In this document: in pieces, positions 7,969-17,756 of the stretch
Layout: each line of letters opens with the position of its first letter
Position numbering within the stretch: the stretch's first letter is position 1
Origin: Halorubrum aethiopicum
Lineage (GTDB): Archaea; Halobacteriota; Halobacteria; Halobacteriales; Haloferacaceae
DNA: 64,000 bases
Reading direction: 5' to 3'
Assembly: GCF_001542905.1 (NCBI RefSeq)
Contig: NZ_LOAJ01000001.1
Span: 1,364,001-1,428,000 of the forward strand
Made by a program: the position numbers and the translations under genes
Notes under the pieces: model-generated
Told to the model about the DNA's origin: nothing
Database searches by the model: none
Seen by the model: the letters and a program-made list of their open reading frames with translations, nothing else

Positions 7969-9215
7969 TTGATAATCTGACTCACATCAAGTACATACGA
8001 GTCTCGACGGCCGGTGTGAGTCGAATCGAAGGAGATCTGTGTACCATCGGGGCTCCACCGGGGATGTAAGTCGCATCTCGTTTCACCGGTGTATTTGAGC
8101 GGTTCGAAAAAGCGTCCGAGTTCGGTTACGTCGTCGGTCTCGCGGTCGTAGAGTAGGAGATGTCGCTGGCGTTTTCGATCCGGGTAGGTGTCGGTCACGA
8201 TGTACCGTCCGTCAGGCGAGATCGAGGGGTGTCCATCTCCCCACTCATCAAGTGCGTCGACATATTCGAGCTCTCCAGTATCCACGTTGAGTATGTGATA
8301 CCCGTCGCCGAAGGCGGCGGTGCGGCCCCATACGAATAACTCCGAGTTCGAGAGCCAGCAGTAGTGTGAGATGACGGTTTCATCCATTACAATCCGACAG
8401 TTCCCGTCACGATCGGCGACATATAGCCGAGAAACGCGGCCCTCCTCTCCGTTCCAGCGGTGGAGGAAGACAAATCGATCCCCTGTGGGATCGTAGAGAG
8501 CGTGGTTTAGATAGTGGTCGTCCGGGGGCGCGGTCGTGTCTGAGCGGTTGATGAGGGACTGAAGAGGAACGAGAAGTTCATCGGCTCTGGTATCCATTTT
8601 CACGCGCCACAGCCCGTCGACATTCGGATCCGGAAGCGAGCTGGGATCACGGCCGTATCCGTAGTCGGGACGGTTCCGGTTCAGCCGGTCGTAGTTCAGC
8701 GAGAGAAACTCAGTACCATCGGGATGAACAGCTTGGATTGGACGGTTGTAGGTGGCGATCGAGTCACCATCTGTGGCGACCTCTTGGGCGACGAGCTGGC
8801 CAGACTCGGTACGGTTGAACAGTATCGACTCGTCCCTAGGATGCCACTGCGTTCGCGACCCTTGTTGGTGGTTCCACGCCGTGGAGGTTGCGATGATCGT
8901 GCGATTGCCGTCGCGGTACAGGCAGATATCAACCCCGTTATCGACGATCTCGTGAAGCAGGAATCCATCCATCGAGGCGGTCCACGGTTGGATGTCGAAG
9001 TAGCCGAAGAAACGGTCACGATCGGTCGTTTCGATGTCGTATCGTGCTGGAGCAGAATAAATATCTGTCTCGTCAGTCGTTTCGTACCTAAACCCCCGAT
9101 CAGAATATATATGGTAATTCATATATTGATACGCTATCTTGATTTGGCGCTTCAATCTAGGATACCGTTGAAGAAGGGAGGCGACTCGCTGTTCGAGTCC
9201 ACTATACTGACTCAT
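7965..9215 (-). CDS. TolB/WD40-like beta-propeller protein of polysaccharide clusters
   Basis: A 416-residue protein with several propeller-type repeats: HPRDESILFNRTE, SPDGRYIVTD and WSPDGTQISFDSTH. The N-terminal RDRFFGYFDIQPW and AVHPDGTEFLSLNYDRLNR segments recall a family found within bacterial capsule and O-antigen clusters, of unknown biochemical role. No signal peptide or membrane segment is evident, so it is probably cytoplasmic. It is the only minus-strand gene inside the island and converges on the GT2 gene. It could be a scaffold or a sugar-acting enzyme with a propeller fold; I cannot choose. Confidence 0.7.
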   Translation of the reverse strand: MSQYSGLEQRVASLLQRYPRLKRQIKIAYQYMNYHIYSDRGFRYETTDETDIYSAPARYDIETTDRDRFFGYFDIQPWTASMDGFLLHEIVDNGVDICLYRDGNRTIIATSTAWNHQQGSRTQWHPRDESILFNRTESGQLVAQEVATDGDSIATYNRPIQAVHPDGTEFLSLNYDRLNRNRPDYGYGRDPSSLPDPNVDGLWRVKMDTRADELLVPLQSLINRSDTTAPPDDHYLNHALYDPTGDRFVFLHRWNGEEGRVSRLYVADRDGNCRIVMDETVISHYCWLSNSELFVWGRTAAFGDGYHILNVDTGELEYVDALDEWGDGHPSISPDGRYIVTDTYPDRKRQRHLLLYDRETDDVTELGRFFEPLKYTGETRCDLHPRWSPDGTQISFDSTHTGRRDSYVLDVSQIIN

Positions 9216-9302
9216 TTGTTACGTGGTGTATCATCTGAAGGTGTTTATGTGTATCTTCTCAAAGTGGAAAGTATAATTAACGTGTGTACATAGTAGGAAG
9301 TA

Positions 9303-10481
9303 ATGATCCAGACTATACTTTACGTATCTCTATTATTCACCGACGAAATAAGTGAGATATACGGGATATCTGATTATTCATTAGCAGGAAATAATAAAAA
9401 GAAATCAATTATTCGATCCATAGCTCAGAAGGATACAGAAGTTCACGTTGTTTCACCGGTGTTCAAAACTACTGAAAGTAATTTGTATTGTGCCTCACAA
9501 TCGTATTTCGATGAGGATATTGGCGCACATATACACATTCCTCCAATAGTTGATCTACATCCTGTGTTTAATTATATTTCCACCACAATCATATCAACTA
9601 TCTATATTATCCATTTACACATGAGGATAAATTTTGATTCGGTAATTTTCTATAACTTTCAATTGATAACTGCCTTACCAAGCTTCATTCTCTCCAAATT
9701 CATGAATACCAATCTAGTCGTTCAATTTGAAGATGCAGTTTATTATGACACAGAATCTGGATATTTATTACGGATCTCATCTATGCTACTCCGAAAATTG
9801 TTAAATCGATCCCTAGATGGCGCAATCTGTGTTAATACCAATTTGGAAGAACTGATCTATACAGATAACACTGTGGTTGTACGAGGATTTCCCTCAATTA
9901 ACACTGATATCATGGACAACTATAATGGTTGTACTGATACAATAACGGTAATGTTTGCAGGCCGTTTGGACGAATTACGCGGTATTGATCTATTTCTCAG
10001 TTCAATAAAATGTATTGATGAAGATAACATTCAATTTTGGATCTCTGGATATGGACCAAGAACAGATGAGATCAAAGAATATATTGATCGTTTGAATGAT
10101 GATAGAGTTTCTTTCTTTGGGACACTACCTGAAGATGAGTATAGGAAAAAGCTGGTAACCGCGGATATTTTTGTAAATTTCCAAAAACAAGATGAGAAAA
10201 TAAGTTACTATACTTTTCCCTCAAAACTCCTAGATTATATGGCCTGCGAGGGGGTCATTCTTTCGACAAATATGTCGGATCTTGAAAAAGAAATGAATGA
10301 TCTGGTAATCCTTGAAGACGAGGAATACATTGTAGATCGGCTATCTGAAATGGTTCAAAAATACTCTCGATCAGACAATCCCTATGATCAGCAGATTCAG
10401 CGGGCTAAGAATTGGGTTATGTTTGACTGTACACTAGAACGACAAGGTAATAAAGTCCAAACAATGTTGGCTGATACATAA
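9303..10481 (+). CDS. Glycosyltransferase family 4/1
   Basis: A 392-residue GT-B transferase. The C-terminal half has the Glycos_transf_1 features: VMFAGRLDELRGIDLFL (from about residue 217), a glycine-containing ISGYGPRTDEIKEYI strand, VSFFGTLPEDEYRKKL, and TFPSKLLDYMACEGVIL, whose last part is the nucleotide-binding E-rich loop. The N-terminal half is divergent and probably binds the acceptor. The gene is strongly AT-rich and uses codons rare in the GC-rich flanks. It is followed after one base by the polymerase gene, so the two form an operon. Donor sugar is unknown. Confidence 0.82.
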   Translation: MIQTILYVSLLFTDEISEIYGISDYSLAGNNKKKSIIRSIAQKDTEVHVVSPVFKTTESNLYCASQSYFDEDIGAHIHIPPIVDLHPVFNYISTTIISTIYIIHLHMRINFDSVIFYNFQLITALPSFILSKFMNTNLVVQFEDAVYYDTESGYLLRISSMLLRKLLNRSLDGAICVNTNLEELIYTDNTVVVRGFPSINTDIMDNYNGCTDTITVMFAGRLDELRGIDLFLSSIKCIDEDNIQFWISGYGPRTDEIKEYIDRLNDDRVSFFGTLPEDEYRKKLVTADIFVNFQKQDEKISYYTFPSKLLDYMACEGVILSTNMSDLEKEMNDLVILEDEEYIVDRLSEMVQKYSRSDNPYDQQIQRAKNWVMFDCTLERQGNKVQTMLADT

Positions 10482-10482
10482 A

Positions 10483-11694
10483 ATGAGAGAGTCAGATCAG
10501 TGGATTACAGCGCTTTATGCGGTATTTCCCGTTGTAATTGTTTTCTCAATTCAAATCCCTCTTGCTGTTGAAGGATCTACCTCCGCTTCAATCAATGCTG
10601 AAGATTTAATAATTCTCGGACTAGGGTTATTATTTTTATATGATATTTTAACAAATAACGAATTCAATATGAAAATATTATTCCCGAATATCTCATTATT
10701 AATGGGTATCATAGGATTCTGGATCGTTCTCACACTATTAATAGCAAATTTTCGCTCACCTGAGCCTGTGACAGTAAGTGTTCTATGGACTTTCAAGTGG
10801 ATCGAAATACTTCTATTCTTTATCTTTGTTCAGAATCAAATCACAGCAAAGAGGGCGAAAATATCATTAAAAACATTTTTTTATTCAGGTGTTCTATTGA
10901 CAATTTTTGTTTTATATGAATATTTGACTGTTTCTGGTAGAACAGTAGGAACGTTTGGTAATCCGAATGTGCTTGCTTCTGTACTAGTGTTATTTACTCT
11001 ACTCACGATAATGAAGATGTATGATTCTAATAAATACATATATTCCGCAGCCCATGGGATTATTAGTTGTCTTTCAATTATTGCTATACTATCTACCCAG
11101 TCACGTTCAGGTGTCCTTGCGCTAGTAACTGGGTGTATGATACTTTTCCTGTATATTCTTCTTGATCTAAATCTGGAAAATAAAATAAGATACCTAGCTG
11201 GCAGTGTTGTAATCTTTGCTATATCATTGTTATTCATAAGTCAGGAAGCAATCAACCGAATAACTGGTTGGATAACTATCTCTGATGGAAGACTACAATT
11301 GTCAGATACACAGGCTTCCTACGCTTTTAGAACAAGACTTAGATTATTAGATAAGGCAATAGAACTATTTAAAGAAGCACCTCTCTTTGGATACGGTTGG
11401 TTTGCATCGCCCAGCAGAGTTGGATACTTAGACGTTCACTATACAACTCTTCTAGTTGAATTGGGAATAGTCGGTATTGTTCTTTTTGCGATATTTTATA
11501 TGACGATTCTACGGGGATTCGTAAGCCAAATATCTAAGTCGGGTAAGATCGCTGTGCTTGGCTCCGCATGGTATTGTGGTCTAATCGTACAGGCGATTGG
11601 CGGTAATTTTCCCCGAATTCCTAGAATTATGTTTTTAATGCTTTTATTCATCGGTATTGTATGGGCTCTAAGAGAGAGTAATGAGTACGTCTAG
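10483..11694 (+). CDS. O-antigen ligase/polymerase-like membrane protein (Wzy family)
   Basis: A 403-residue polytopic membrane protein with about ten hydrophobic segments. The ILSTQSRSGVLALVTG stretch (around residues 205-220) is the arginine-containing motif of the Wzy_C/O-antigen ligase family, followed by a long extracytoplasmic loop (ISDGRLQLSDTQASYAFRTR). Members join glycan repeat units or transfer glycan on the outer face of the membrane. It sits between two glycosyltransferases in an AT-rich operon and overlaps the next gene by 14 bases. In archaea it may polymerise a repeat-unit surface glycan. Confidence 0.78.
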   Translation: MRESDQWITALYAVFPVVIVFSIQIPLAVEGSTSASINAEDLIILGLGLLFLYDILTNNEFNMKILFPNISLLMGIIGFWIVLTLLIANFRSPEPVTVSVLWTFKWIEILLFFIFVQNQITAKRAKISLKTFFYSGVLLTIFVLYEYLTVSGRTVGTFGNPNVLASVLVLFTLLTIMKMYDSNKYIYSAAHGIISCLSIIAILSTQSRSGVLALVTGCMILFLYILLDLNLENKIRYLAGSVVIFAISLLFISQEAINRITGWITISDGRLQLSDTQASYAFRTRLRLLDKAIELFKEAPLFGYGWFASPSRVGYLDVHYTTLLVELGIVGIVLFAIFYMTILRGFVSQISKSGKIAVLGSAWYCGLIVQAIGGNFPRIPRIMFLMLLFIGIVWALRESNEYV

Positions 11695-12607
11695 TCCGGA
11701 GATATCAGTAATTATCCCCACAAAAGATAGGCCTCAGATGCTACTGAGATCGGTTGAAAGTGTATTAAATCAAAGTATTCTTCCAGGAGAAATAATTATT
11801 GTGAATGATGGTTCTAAAATATCATACGATACGGTTCTTCCAAAACTGGATGCTGTAGAGCTAAATATTGTTTATGAGAAACTAGACAAATCTGTTGGCC
11901 CATCAATAGCAAGGAATCGAGCAGCATCTAAGGCATCAGGGAATATCTTAATGTTTTTAGATGATGACGATATATGGTATGAAAATAAAATTGAGTCACA
12001 ACTACAAAAATTCAATCAGGATTCTGAAATTGGTTTAATCTACACCGGACGAAAGGCGGTTGATCAAAAAGGAAATAAACTCTTTGAAGTCACACCAAAC
12101 AAAGAAATAAAGGGAAATATACATAGAAAACTTCTAATTGATAATTATATTGGAGGGACATCTATGGCAGGAATAGCAATTAAAAAAAGTGTTTTTGAAA
12201 GAGCAGGAGGATTTGATCCGAAACTTCCCGCTAGAGAAGATTACGATCTATGGATAAGAGCAACGAAGAACACACTCGTCTGTTTTTGCGATGAAGTTCT
12301 AGTAGAATATACTGTCCATAGCAAAAAATCCCAACAATTAGCAAACAATCCACAGTTGTATCTAGAAGCTAAAAATCACATGTGGGAGAAGTATTCGGAC
12401 GAATATCAAAAATTGTCACCAATTGAAAGGAGAAAATCGAAAGCTAACTATTTAACGATAATTGCAGATAAAAACTCAAAAATAGGGTCAAGGACAAAAT
12501 ACAAGTATATACTTCTGAGTTTACTTCAATACCCCTCCATTGCTGCTATCTCTAGACTCATACCATACCATACCTGGATTAAAATAAGATCCTATCTCTC
12601 TAACTGA
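11681..12607 (+). CDS. Glycosyltransferase family 2
   Basis: A 308-residue GT-A transferase. ISVIIPTKDRPQML (residues 8-21), VNDGS (residues 41-45), ARNRAASKASGNILMFLDDDD (metal site at residues 94-97) and REDYDLWIRATK form a complete family signature. It overlaps the polymerase gene by 14 bases and shares its AT-rich, lysine- and isoleucine-rich composition, so the three genes 9303-12607 moved as a unit. It probably adds one sugar of the repeat unit. Substrate is unknown. Confidence 0.88.
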   Translation: MSTSSPEISVIIPTKDRPQMLLRSVESVLNQSILPGEIIIVNDGSKISYDTVLPKLDAVELNIVYEKLDKSVGPSIARNRAASKASGNILMFLDDDDIWYENKIESQLQKFNQDSEIGLIYTGRKAVDQKGNKLFEVTPNKEIKGNIHRKLLIDNYIGGTSMAGIAIKKSVFERAGGFDPKLPAREDYDLWIRATKNTLVCFCDEVLVEYTVHSKKSQQLANNPQLYLEAKNHMWEKYSDEYQKLSPIERRKSKANYLTIIADKNSKIGSRTKYKYILLSLLQYPSIAAISRLIPYHTWIKIRSYLSN

Positions 12608-12776
12608 ATATCTATAATTTATTCGTGCTTTCTGGATGTTGATACAAATTAACCGATACGAATTCCCAATCTTTCATTATAATTCTGGTCGCTTTCTCAC
12701 TGAGTTATCTAATTTTTGATATTTTTTCAAGAGTTCAATGAAAAGACTAAACCAATCTTGGCTGCCAATACTTCCT

Positions 12777-13838
12777 ATGGAAATTGATTCACAACTCGTA
12801 GATCGCCCCGTTTTCGTTACTGGAGCAGATGGATTTGTTGGCTCACACCTCGTTGATAAATTAGTTCAAGAAGGAGCGAACATCCACGCCTTTGTTCGAG
12901 CCACCTCGAGTGGTGAACTCAAAAATATCCGCCATCACGCAGATAAGATTACTCTCCATCGCGGCGATCTCCGGGACAAACACTCCGTAGAAACCGCACT
13001 AAAAGCACTTGAGCCCCACAGTGATTCACTAATCTTCCATCTCGGCGCACAGGCACATGTCGGAGAATCATGGGAACGTCCCTATGAAACGGTAGAAACG
13101 AACATTACCGGGACGCTAAATCTTCTCCAGTCCGTCGTCGATCTCGATCTCGACATCGCAAAGTTTGACACGGCAGGAACCAGCGAGGAGTACGGTAACA
13201 TCAAAGAGGAGATGGTCGAGAAACACGAATTCGACGGTGACGACCGAGTTCTCCTCAGTGAACGATCGCCGGTAAACCCGACGAGCGTCTACGCGACATC
13301 GAAATTGGCTGCGGATTTTCTCACCATGAACTACCACGACGCGTACGGACTCCCCACAGTCACGACGCGGATGTTCAATAACTACGGGCCGCGTCAGAAT
13401 CCGCGCTACATCACGGGGACGATCATCACGCAGGCACTCGAACGCGACATCGTCGAGCTCGGGAACCTGACCCCGAAACGAGACCTGTGTTACGTCTCCG
13501 ATGGTGTCCGTGGTCACCTACATGTCGCACTCGAAGGGAACCCGGGTGAACAGTACGTCTACGGATACGGTGAGAACCTCTCGATGCGGGAGTGGACCGA
13601 GATGATCCTCGAGGTCGGTTCTGAACACGATTATTGGGAAAATCCGGAGATCGTTCAGGACGATGATCGCTTCCGCCCCGGTGACAGCGATGTCGAAGAG
13701 TTGCTCGTCGGGTACGAGAAGCTCAACGAGGAGACCGGGTGGGAACCACAGGTCTCCTGGCGTGAGGGTATCCGACGAACCATCAAGTGGTATGCGGACA
13801 ATCCCGACGGCTGGTACGGCCGGGTGGACTGGCGATGA
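12777..13838 (+). CDS. NAD-dependent sugar dehydratase/epimerase, GDP-mannose 4,6-dehydratase-like
   Basis: A short-chain dehydrogenase of 353 residues from the ATG at 12777; an in-frame ATG at 12738 would add 13 residues ahead of the usual family start. [11 protein letters not shown] holds the cofactor motif, TAGTSEEYG the Thr/Glu dehydratase site and SVYATSK the Tyr-Lys pair. The TSEEYG arrangement and the next two genes (GDP-fucose synthase-like and GDP-mannose mannosyl hydrolase) suggest it makes a GDP-4-keto-6-deoxy sugar. It is not close to classical Gmd, so another nucleotide sugar remains possible. It ends in an ATGA overlap with the following gene. Base composition rises within the gene from AT-rich to GC-rich. 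Confidence 0.75.
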   Translation: MEIDSQLVDRPVFVTGADGFVGSHLVDKLVQEGANIHAFVRATSSGELKNIRHHADKITLHRGDLRDKHSVETALKALEPHSDSLIFHLGAQAHVGESWERPYETVETNITGTLNLLQSVVDLDLDIAKFDTAGTSEEYGNIKEEMVEKHEFDGDDRVLLSERSPVNPTSVYATSKLAADFLTMNYHDAYGLPTVTTRMFNNYGPRQNPRYITGTIITQALERDIVELGNLTPKRDLCYVSDGVRGHLHVALEGNPGEQYVYGYGENLSMREWTEMILEVGSEHDYWENPEIVQDDDRFRPGDSDVEELLVGYEKLNEETGWEPQVSWREGIRRTIKWYADNPDGWYGRVDWR

Positions 13839-14800
13839 GTAGCAGTCAGGGATACTGGGGCGACAAGACGGTCATGGTGACCGGTGGGGCCGGTTTCCTT
13901 GGGAGCCATTTGGTCGAAGATCTCGAATCCCGCTCGGATTCGGTCGACGTCTTCGTTCCACGTAGTGATGACTACGACCTCCGGAAAAAACCCGACATCG
14001 AACGAGCCTTCGAGGACTCGCAAGCGGACATCGTTATCCATCTCGCGGCGACGGTCGGCGGGATCGGGGCGAATCGAGAGAACCCCGGTCGGTACTTCTA
14101 CGACAACGCCGTGATGGGTATCGAACTGATCGAACAGGCGAGACAGTTCGATGTCGAGAAGTTCACGGTTCTCGGGACGATCTGTGCGTATCCCAAGCAT
14201 ACGCCGGTTCCGTTCGAAGAGGAGAACCTCTTCGACGGCTATCCAGAAGAGACGAACGCCCCTTACGGTATCGCGAAGAAGGCGCTGCTCACACAGTCTA
14301 AGGCGTATCGGAAACAGTGGGATTTCAACAGCATCTATCTCCTTCCAGTGAATCTCTATGGCCCGCGTGACGACTTCGATCTGGAGACGTCACACGTTAT
14401 CCCAGCCATCGTTCGGAAGTGTATCGAGGCTAGGGAACGAGGTGACGAGTCCATTACTGCGTGGGGAACGGGCGAACCTACTCGAGAGTTCCTCTATGTG
14501 AAGGACGCGGCTGAAGGGATCCTCGATGCGACTGAGCGGTACGACTCTTCCGATCCCGTCAATATCGGGAGCGGCGAGGAGATCTCGATCCGGGAACTGG
14601 TGAATGTCATCGTTGAAGAGACTGGATTCGAAGGGACCGTGGAATGGGACACCTCGAAGCCGGACGGGCAGCCACGACGAAAACTGGATACGTCCCGAGC
14701 GAAGCAGCGATTCGACTGGGAGGCGTCGACGGACTTCCGGGAAGGACTCCGAGAGACAATCGACTGGTACGAGGACAATCGGAAAGATCTTCATGAGTGA
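13835..14800 (+). CDS. fcl: GDP-L-fucose synthase-like epimerase/reductase
   Basis: A 321-residue SDR with the hallmarks of GDP-L-fucose synthase: [47 protein letters not shown] and [11 protein letters not shown] (catalytic Tyr and Lys). The family epimerises GDP-4-keto-6-deoxymannose at C3 and C5 and reduces C4 with NADPH. The start at 13835 overlaps the stop of the previous gene (ATGA), and the stop overlaps the next start by eight bases, so this is a tight three-gene operon. The final sugar may be fucose or a related 6-deoxyhexose. Confidence 0.87.
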   Translation: MSSSQGYWGDKTVMVTGGAGFLGSHLVEDLESRSDSVDVFVPRSDDYDLRKKPDIERAFEDSQADIVIHLAATVGGIGANRENPGRYFYDNAVMGIELIEQARQFDVEKFTVLGTICAYPKHTPVPFEEENLFDGYPEETNAPYGIAKKALLTQSKAYRKQWDFNSIYLLPVNLYGPRDDFDLETSHVIPAIVRKCIEARERGDESITAWGTGEPTREFLYVKDAAEGILDATERYDSSDPVNIGSGEEISIRELVNVIVEETGFEGTVEWDTSKPDGQPRRKLDTSRAKQRFDWEASTDFREGLRETIDWYEDNRKDLHE

Positions 14801-15251
14801 GTGGATCTCAGAGGAAGAGTGGGAAACGATCGTTCGAAACGTGCCGATCGTCTCGGTTGATCTCGTGGTGAAACGTTCGGATGGGATCGTGCTCGGAAAG
14901 AGAACAAACGAACCGGCGAAGGGTGAGTGGTTCGTTCCGGGTGGACGGGTCCAGAAAGGCGAAAGCCGAGTTGAGGCTGTCCATCGGATCGCCGAAGAGG
15001 AACTCGGCGTCTTAGTTGACGTGATCGAGTCGCTTGGAGCGTTCGAACACCGCTACGAGACTTCCGACGTTGAGGGAGTGGAAACGAAACACTATCTCGC
15101 GAACGGATACGTGGTGGAGTTGAATTCGGGCCAGATCCGGCCTGACGATCAGCACGGAGAGGTACGAGTGTTCGGGTCGGCCCCTGATACTCTTCATCCG
15201 TACATTCGATCGTATGCTGAGGCATCGGAGACGATTGTCGATTGGTTGTAA
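14793..15251 (+). CDS. gmm: GDP-mannose mannosyl hydrolase (NUDIX)
   Basis: A 152-residue NUDIX-fold protein. [20 protein letters not shown] is the NUDIX box, with the second conserved Glu of the usual REUxEE core replaced (RIAEEE). Such loss is the known peculiarity of GDP-mannose mannosyl hydrolases, which cleave GDP-sugars with inversion instead of cutting the pyrophosphate. The conserved PxGRVQK also fits. It is translationally coupled to the GDP-fucose synthase-like gene and may control GDP-mannose or GDP-fucose levels. Confidence 0.83.
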   Translation: MSEWISEEEWETIVRNVPIVSVDLVVKRSDGIVLGKRTNEPAKGEWFVPGGRVQKGESRVEAVHRIAEEELGVLVDVIESLGAFEHRYETSDVEGVETKHYLANGYVVELNSGQIRPDDQHGEVRVFGSAPDTLHPYIRSYAEASETIVDWL

Positions 15252-15359
15252 TTAGTACGGTAGCGACGTTGAGTGAGACCATCTCAATGACTTTCGTATA
15301 CATAGATACTTCCGCCCAGATGGAAAGAGAGATGAGGTATTGCCCGTTTGCTGATCGTA

Positions 15360-16583
15360 ATGAGAGTACTCCATCTAAGCACTTCTGATACTAATGGCGG
15401 TGCAGCCCGAGCTGCCTATCGACTTCACCGTGGCCTCCGTTCCAACGGCGTTGATTCACGGATGCTAGTTCAAAATAAGGATAGTGACGACGATCACGTA
15501 TACGGACCAGACGGAATAATTGGAAATGTCAAGTCCAAGATCCGGCCACGAATTGATAAATTACCACTGAAACGGTATCCAGATCGAGATCCTGAGATCT
15601 TTTCGCCCGCGTGGACACCGGAATGCCGATCAAAACAGATCTCCAAGTACGATCCAGATATAGTCCATCTTCATTGGGTCTCTGGCGGATTTATCCGACC
15701 TAAAACGATCGCTCAGATAGATGTCCCAGTAGTGTGGACTCTTCACGATATGTGGCCATTTACTGGTGGATGCCATTATGCCAAATCGTGTACAAAGTAT
15801 CAAATTGAATGTGGTTCGTGTCCACATCTCGGTGGTGATCGACCAAACGATCTCGCAAATTCTGTATGGGAGCGAAAACGAGATGCTTGGGGCGGTTCTG
15901 ATCTTTCTGTTGTTTCCCCGAGTCAATGGCTTGCGGAGCAGGCTCAGGAAAGCAGCTTGTTAGGTGAAATGCGGATCGAAGTTATTCCCAACTGCTTGAA
16001 TATAAATTTGTTCTGTCCACAGGATCGAACTGAAGGCGTTCAGCATTTTGATCTTGAAGATGACAAACACTATATTTTGTTTGGAGCTGCGTATGAGACA
16101 TCTAGGAAGGGTGGTGACCTCCTCCTCGAAGCATTAGAACAACTAAGTCACAGATCCGATATTGTGGCGCTTACTTTTGGAAATACCGGTAGTCACGATC
16201 TGACATTTCCGGTGTCTGTGCGTCATATGGGTTGGCTTTCTGAAGAGGAGCTTCGTTTAATATATAGTACTGCTGACGTGACCGTTACACCGTCTACTCA
16301 GGAGGCATTTGGGCAGACTGCTTCTGAATCTATGGCATCCGGAACTCCCGTTGTTGCCTTTGATGCGACCGGTCCACAGGATATTATAGATCATAAAGAA
16401 ACCGGATATCTGGCTACACCATATGATCCGAAGGATTTAGCTAAGGGTATCAAATGGGTTATTACGGATCAAAGCCGGAATAAACAATTGGGCCGTCAAG
16501 CACGTGAAACCGCAGAGCAACGATTTGCGATCGAGAGAGTAACAGATCAACATCGAGAATTGTATCTGGATATTCTCCCGTGA
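15360..16583 (+). CDS. Glycosyltransferase family 4
   Basis: A 407-residue GT-B transferase resembling exopolysaccharide transferases of the WcaL/WbdA type. MRVLHLSTSDTNGGAARAAY begins it and WTLHDMWPFTGGCHYAKSC, with a cysteine-rich CTKYQIECGSCPH insertion near residue 145, follows. The C-terminal nucleotide-binding loop is TPSTQEAFGQTASESMASGTP, which carries the EX7E motif. An upstream in-frame ATG four codons earlier is less likely. The four-cysteine insertion may bind a metal. Composition is intermediate between the AT-rich and GC-rich parts of the island. Confidence 0.87.
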   Translation: MRVLHLSTSDTNGGAARAAYRLHRGLRSNGVDSRMLVQNKDSDDDHVYGPDGIIGNVKSKIRPRIDKLPLKRYPDRDPEIFSPAWTPECRSKQISKYDPDIVHLHWVSGGFIRPKTIAQIDVPVVWTLHDMWPFTGGCHYAKSCTKYQIECGSCPHLGGDRPNDLANSVWERKRDAWGGSDLSVVSPSQWLAEQAQESSLLGEMRIEVIPNCLNINLFCPQDRTEGVQHFDLEDDKHYILFGAAYETSRKGGDLLLEALEQLSHRSDIVALTFGNTGSHDLTFPVSVRHMGWLSEEELRLIYSTADVTVTPSTQEAFGQTASESMASGTPVVAFDATGPQDIIDHKETGYLATPYDPKDLAKGIKWVITDQSRNKQLGRQARETAEQRFAIERVTDQHRELYLDILP

Positions 16584-16628
16584 TCATGATAGAGTATTTA
16601 GTCATGGCCAAGCACTACTGATTACGTA

Positions 16629-17558
16629 ATGGCCTCAATTGGAATCGCAGTTTTCGCTTATAATCGTCCGGACCATCTCAGACGTGTTCTTTCGGGTCTT
16701 CAACGAAACGATGTCGATCATTTGTATATATTCGCAGATGGAGCAATAAATGGACAAGACCAGCAACAGATATCGGACGTTAGGGAGATAATTGATCAGA
16801 TAGAATGGTGCCGAACGACAGTTACCGCTCATGACCATAACATCGGTTTGGCAGAATCACTCACAAGCGGGATCGAACGCGTCTTTGAGGACCACGAACG
16901 GATCATCGTGCTTGAGGATGACTGTGTTCCTGCTCCGAATTTCGTATCGTTTATGAATACTTCTCTGGAGCGGTATGCGGACAACGAACGAGTAATGAAC
17001 GTGAACGGTTACAGTCCACCGATCGAGGTACCTGATGATTATCCCTACGATGTCTACTTCACGTATCGGAGTTCTTCGTGGGGTTGGGGGACATGGCGCT
17101 CCGCATGGGAGCATTTCGAGCGCGATCCACTGACAGTTGAGGAATTAGAACGAAAGGAGACCGAACTCAAACAAATAACTGACAAAGCGGGGAAAGACCT
17201 CTATCCGATGATGCGTGACCAGCTCGAGGGCAGTATCGACTCGTGGGCCGTCTGGTGGTCATTCGCTATTGCTGCTAATGACGGTCTGTGTCTCAACCCG
17301 GTCGATTCAAAAGTCCGAAATATTGGACACGACGGGACAGGTACCCATACAGGAGAATCTGATAAATATGATGTAGATCTGGATACTACTCCGGTTAATG
17401 AATTGGATTTCCCACAAGAGCCATTTGTTGATGGTGAGATTAACTCTAAATATAATCAGTTCATTAATACCGGAAATCGGGGTCGATTAAAGCAATACGG
17501 CGTTGATCTGTTGCAAGTGGTAGGGTTATGGGACAGATATATACAACTACGAAACTGA
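16629..17558 (+). CDS. GT-A fold glycosyltransferase, GNT-I-like
   Basis: A 309-residue protein starting with a GT-A strand (IGIAVFAYNRPDHLRRVLSG). IIVLEDDCVPAPNF (residues about 94-107) is a metal-binding DxD variant as in sugar transferases related to the GNT-I (GlcNAc-transferase) superfamily. A tryptophan-rich segment (YRSSSWGWGTWRSAWEHF) and SWAVWWSFAIAAN are probable acceptor-site elements. It follows the GT4 gene after 45 bases on the same strand. The donor sugar is unknown. Confidence 0.75.
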   Translation: MASIGIAVFAYNRPDHLRRVLSGLQRNDVDHLYIFADGAINGQDQQQISDVREIIDQIEWCRTTVTAHDHNIGLAESLTSGIERVFEDHERIIVLEDDCVPAPNFVSFMNTSLERYADNERVMNVNGYSPPIEVPDDYPYDVYFTYRSSSWGWGTWRSAWEHFERDPLTVEELERKETELKQITDKAGKDLYPMMRDQLEGSIDSWAVWWSFAIAANDGLCLNPVDSKVRNIGHDGTGTHTGESDKYDVDLDTTPVNELDFPQEPFVDGEINSKYNQFINTGNRGRLKQYGVDLLQVVGLWDRYIQLRN

Positions 17559-17756
17559 TCATGCCACAATCCACGGAAGTATTTTGATTTTGTATCATTT
17601 AACCAACCTGATCGACACATATTATAGAAATAGTTACATTTCCGCGAAATTAACTGCTACCACTGAGGGGTTCGTATTGATACGAATTATCTGAACAATG
17701 ATCTCAACCGTAACCGACGATTTCTTCAAGTTTCATTTGTTTTCACAAATAACGGC

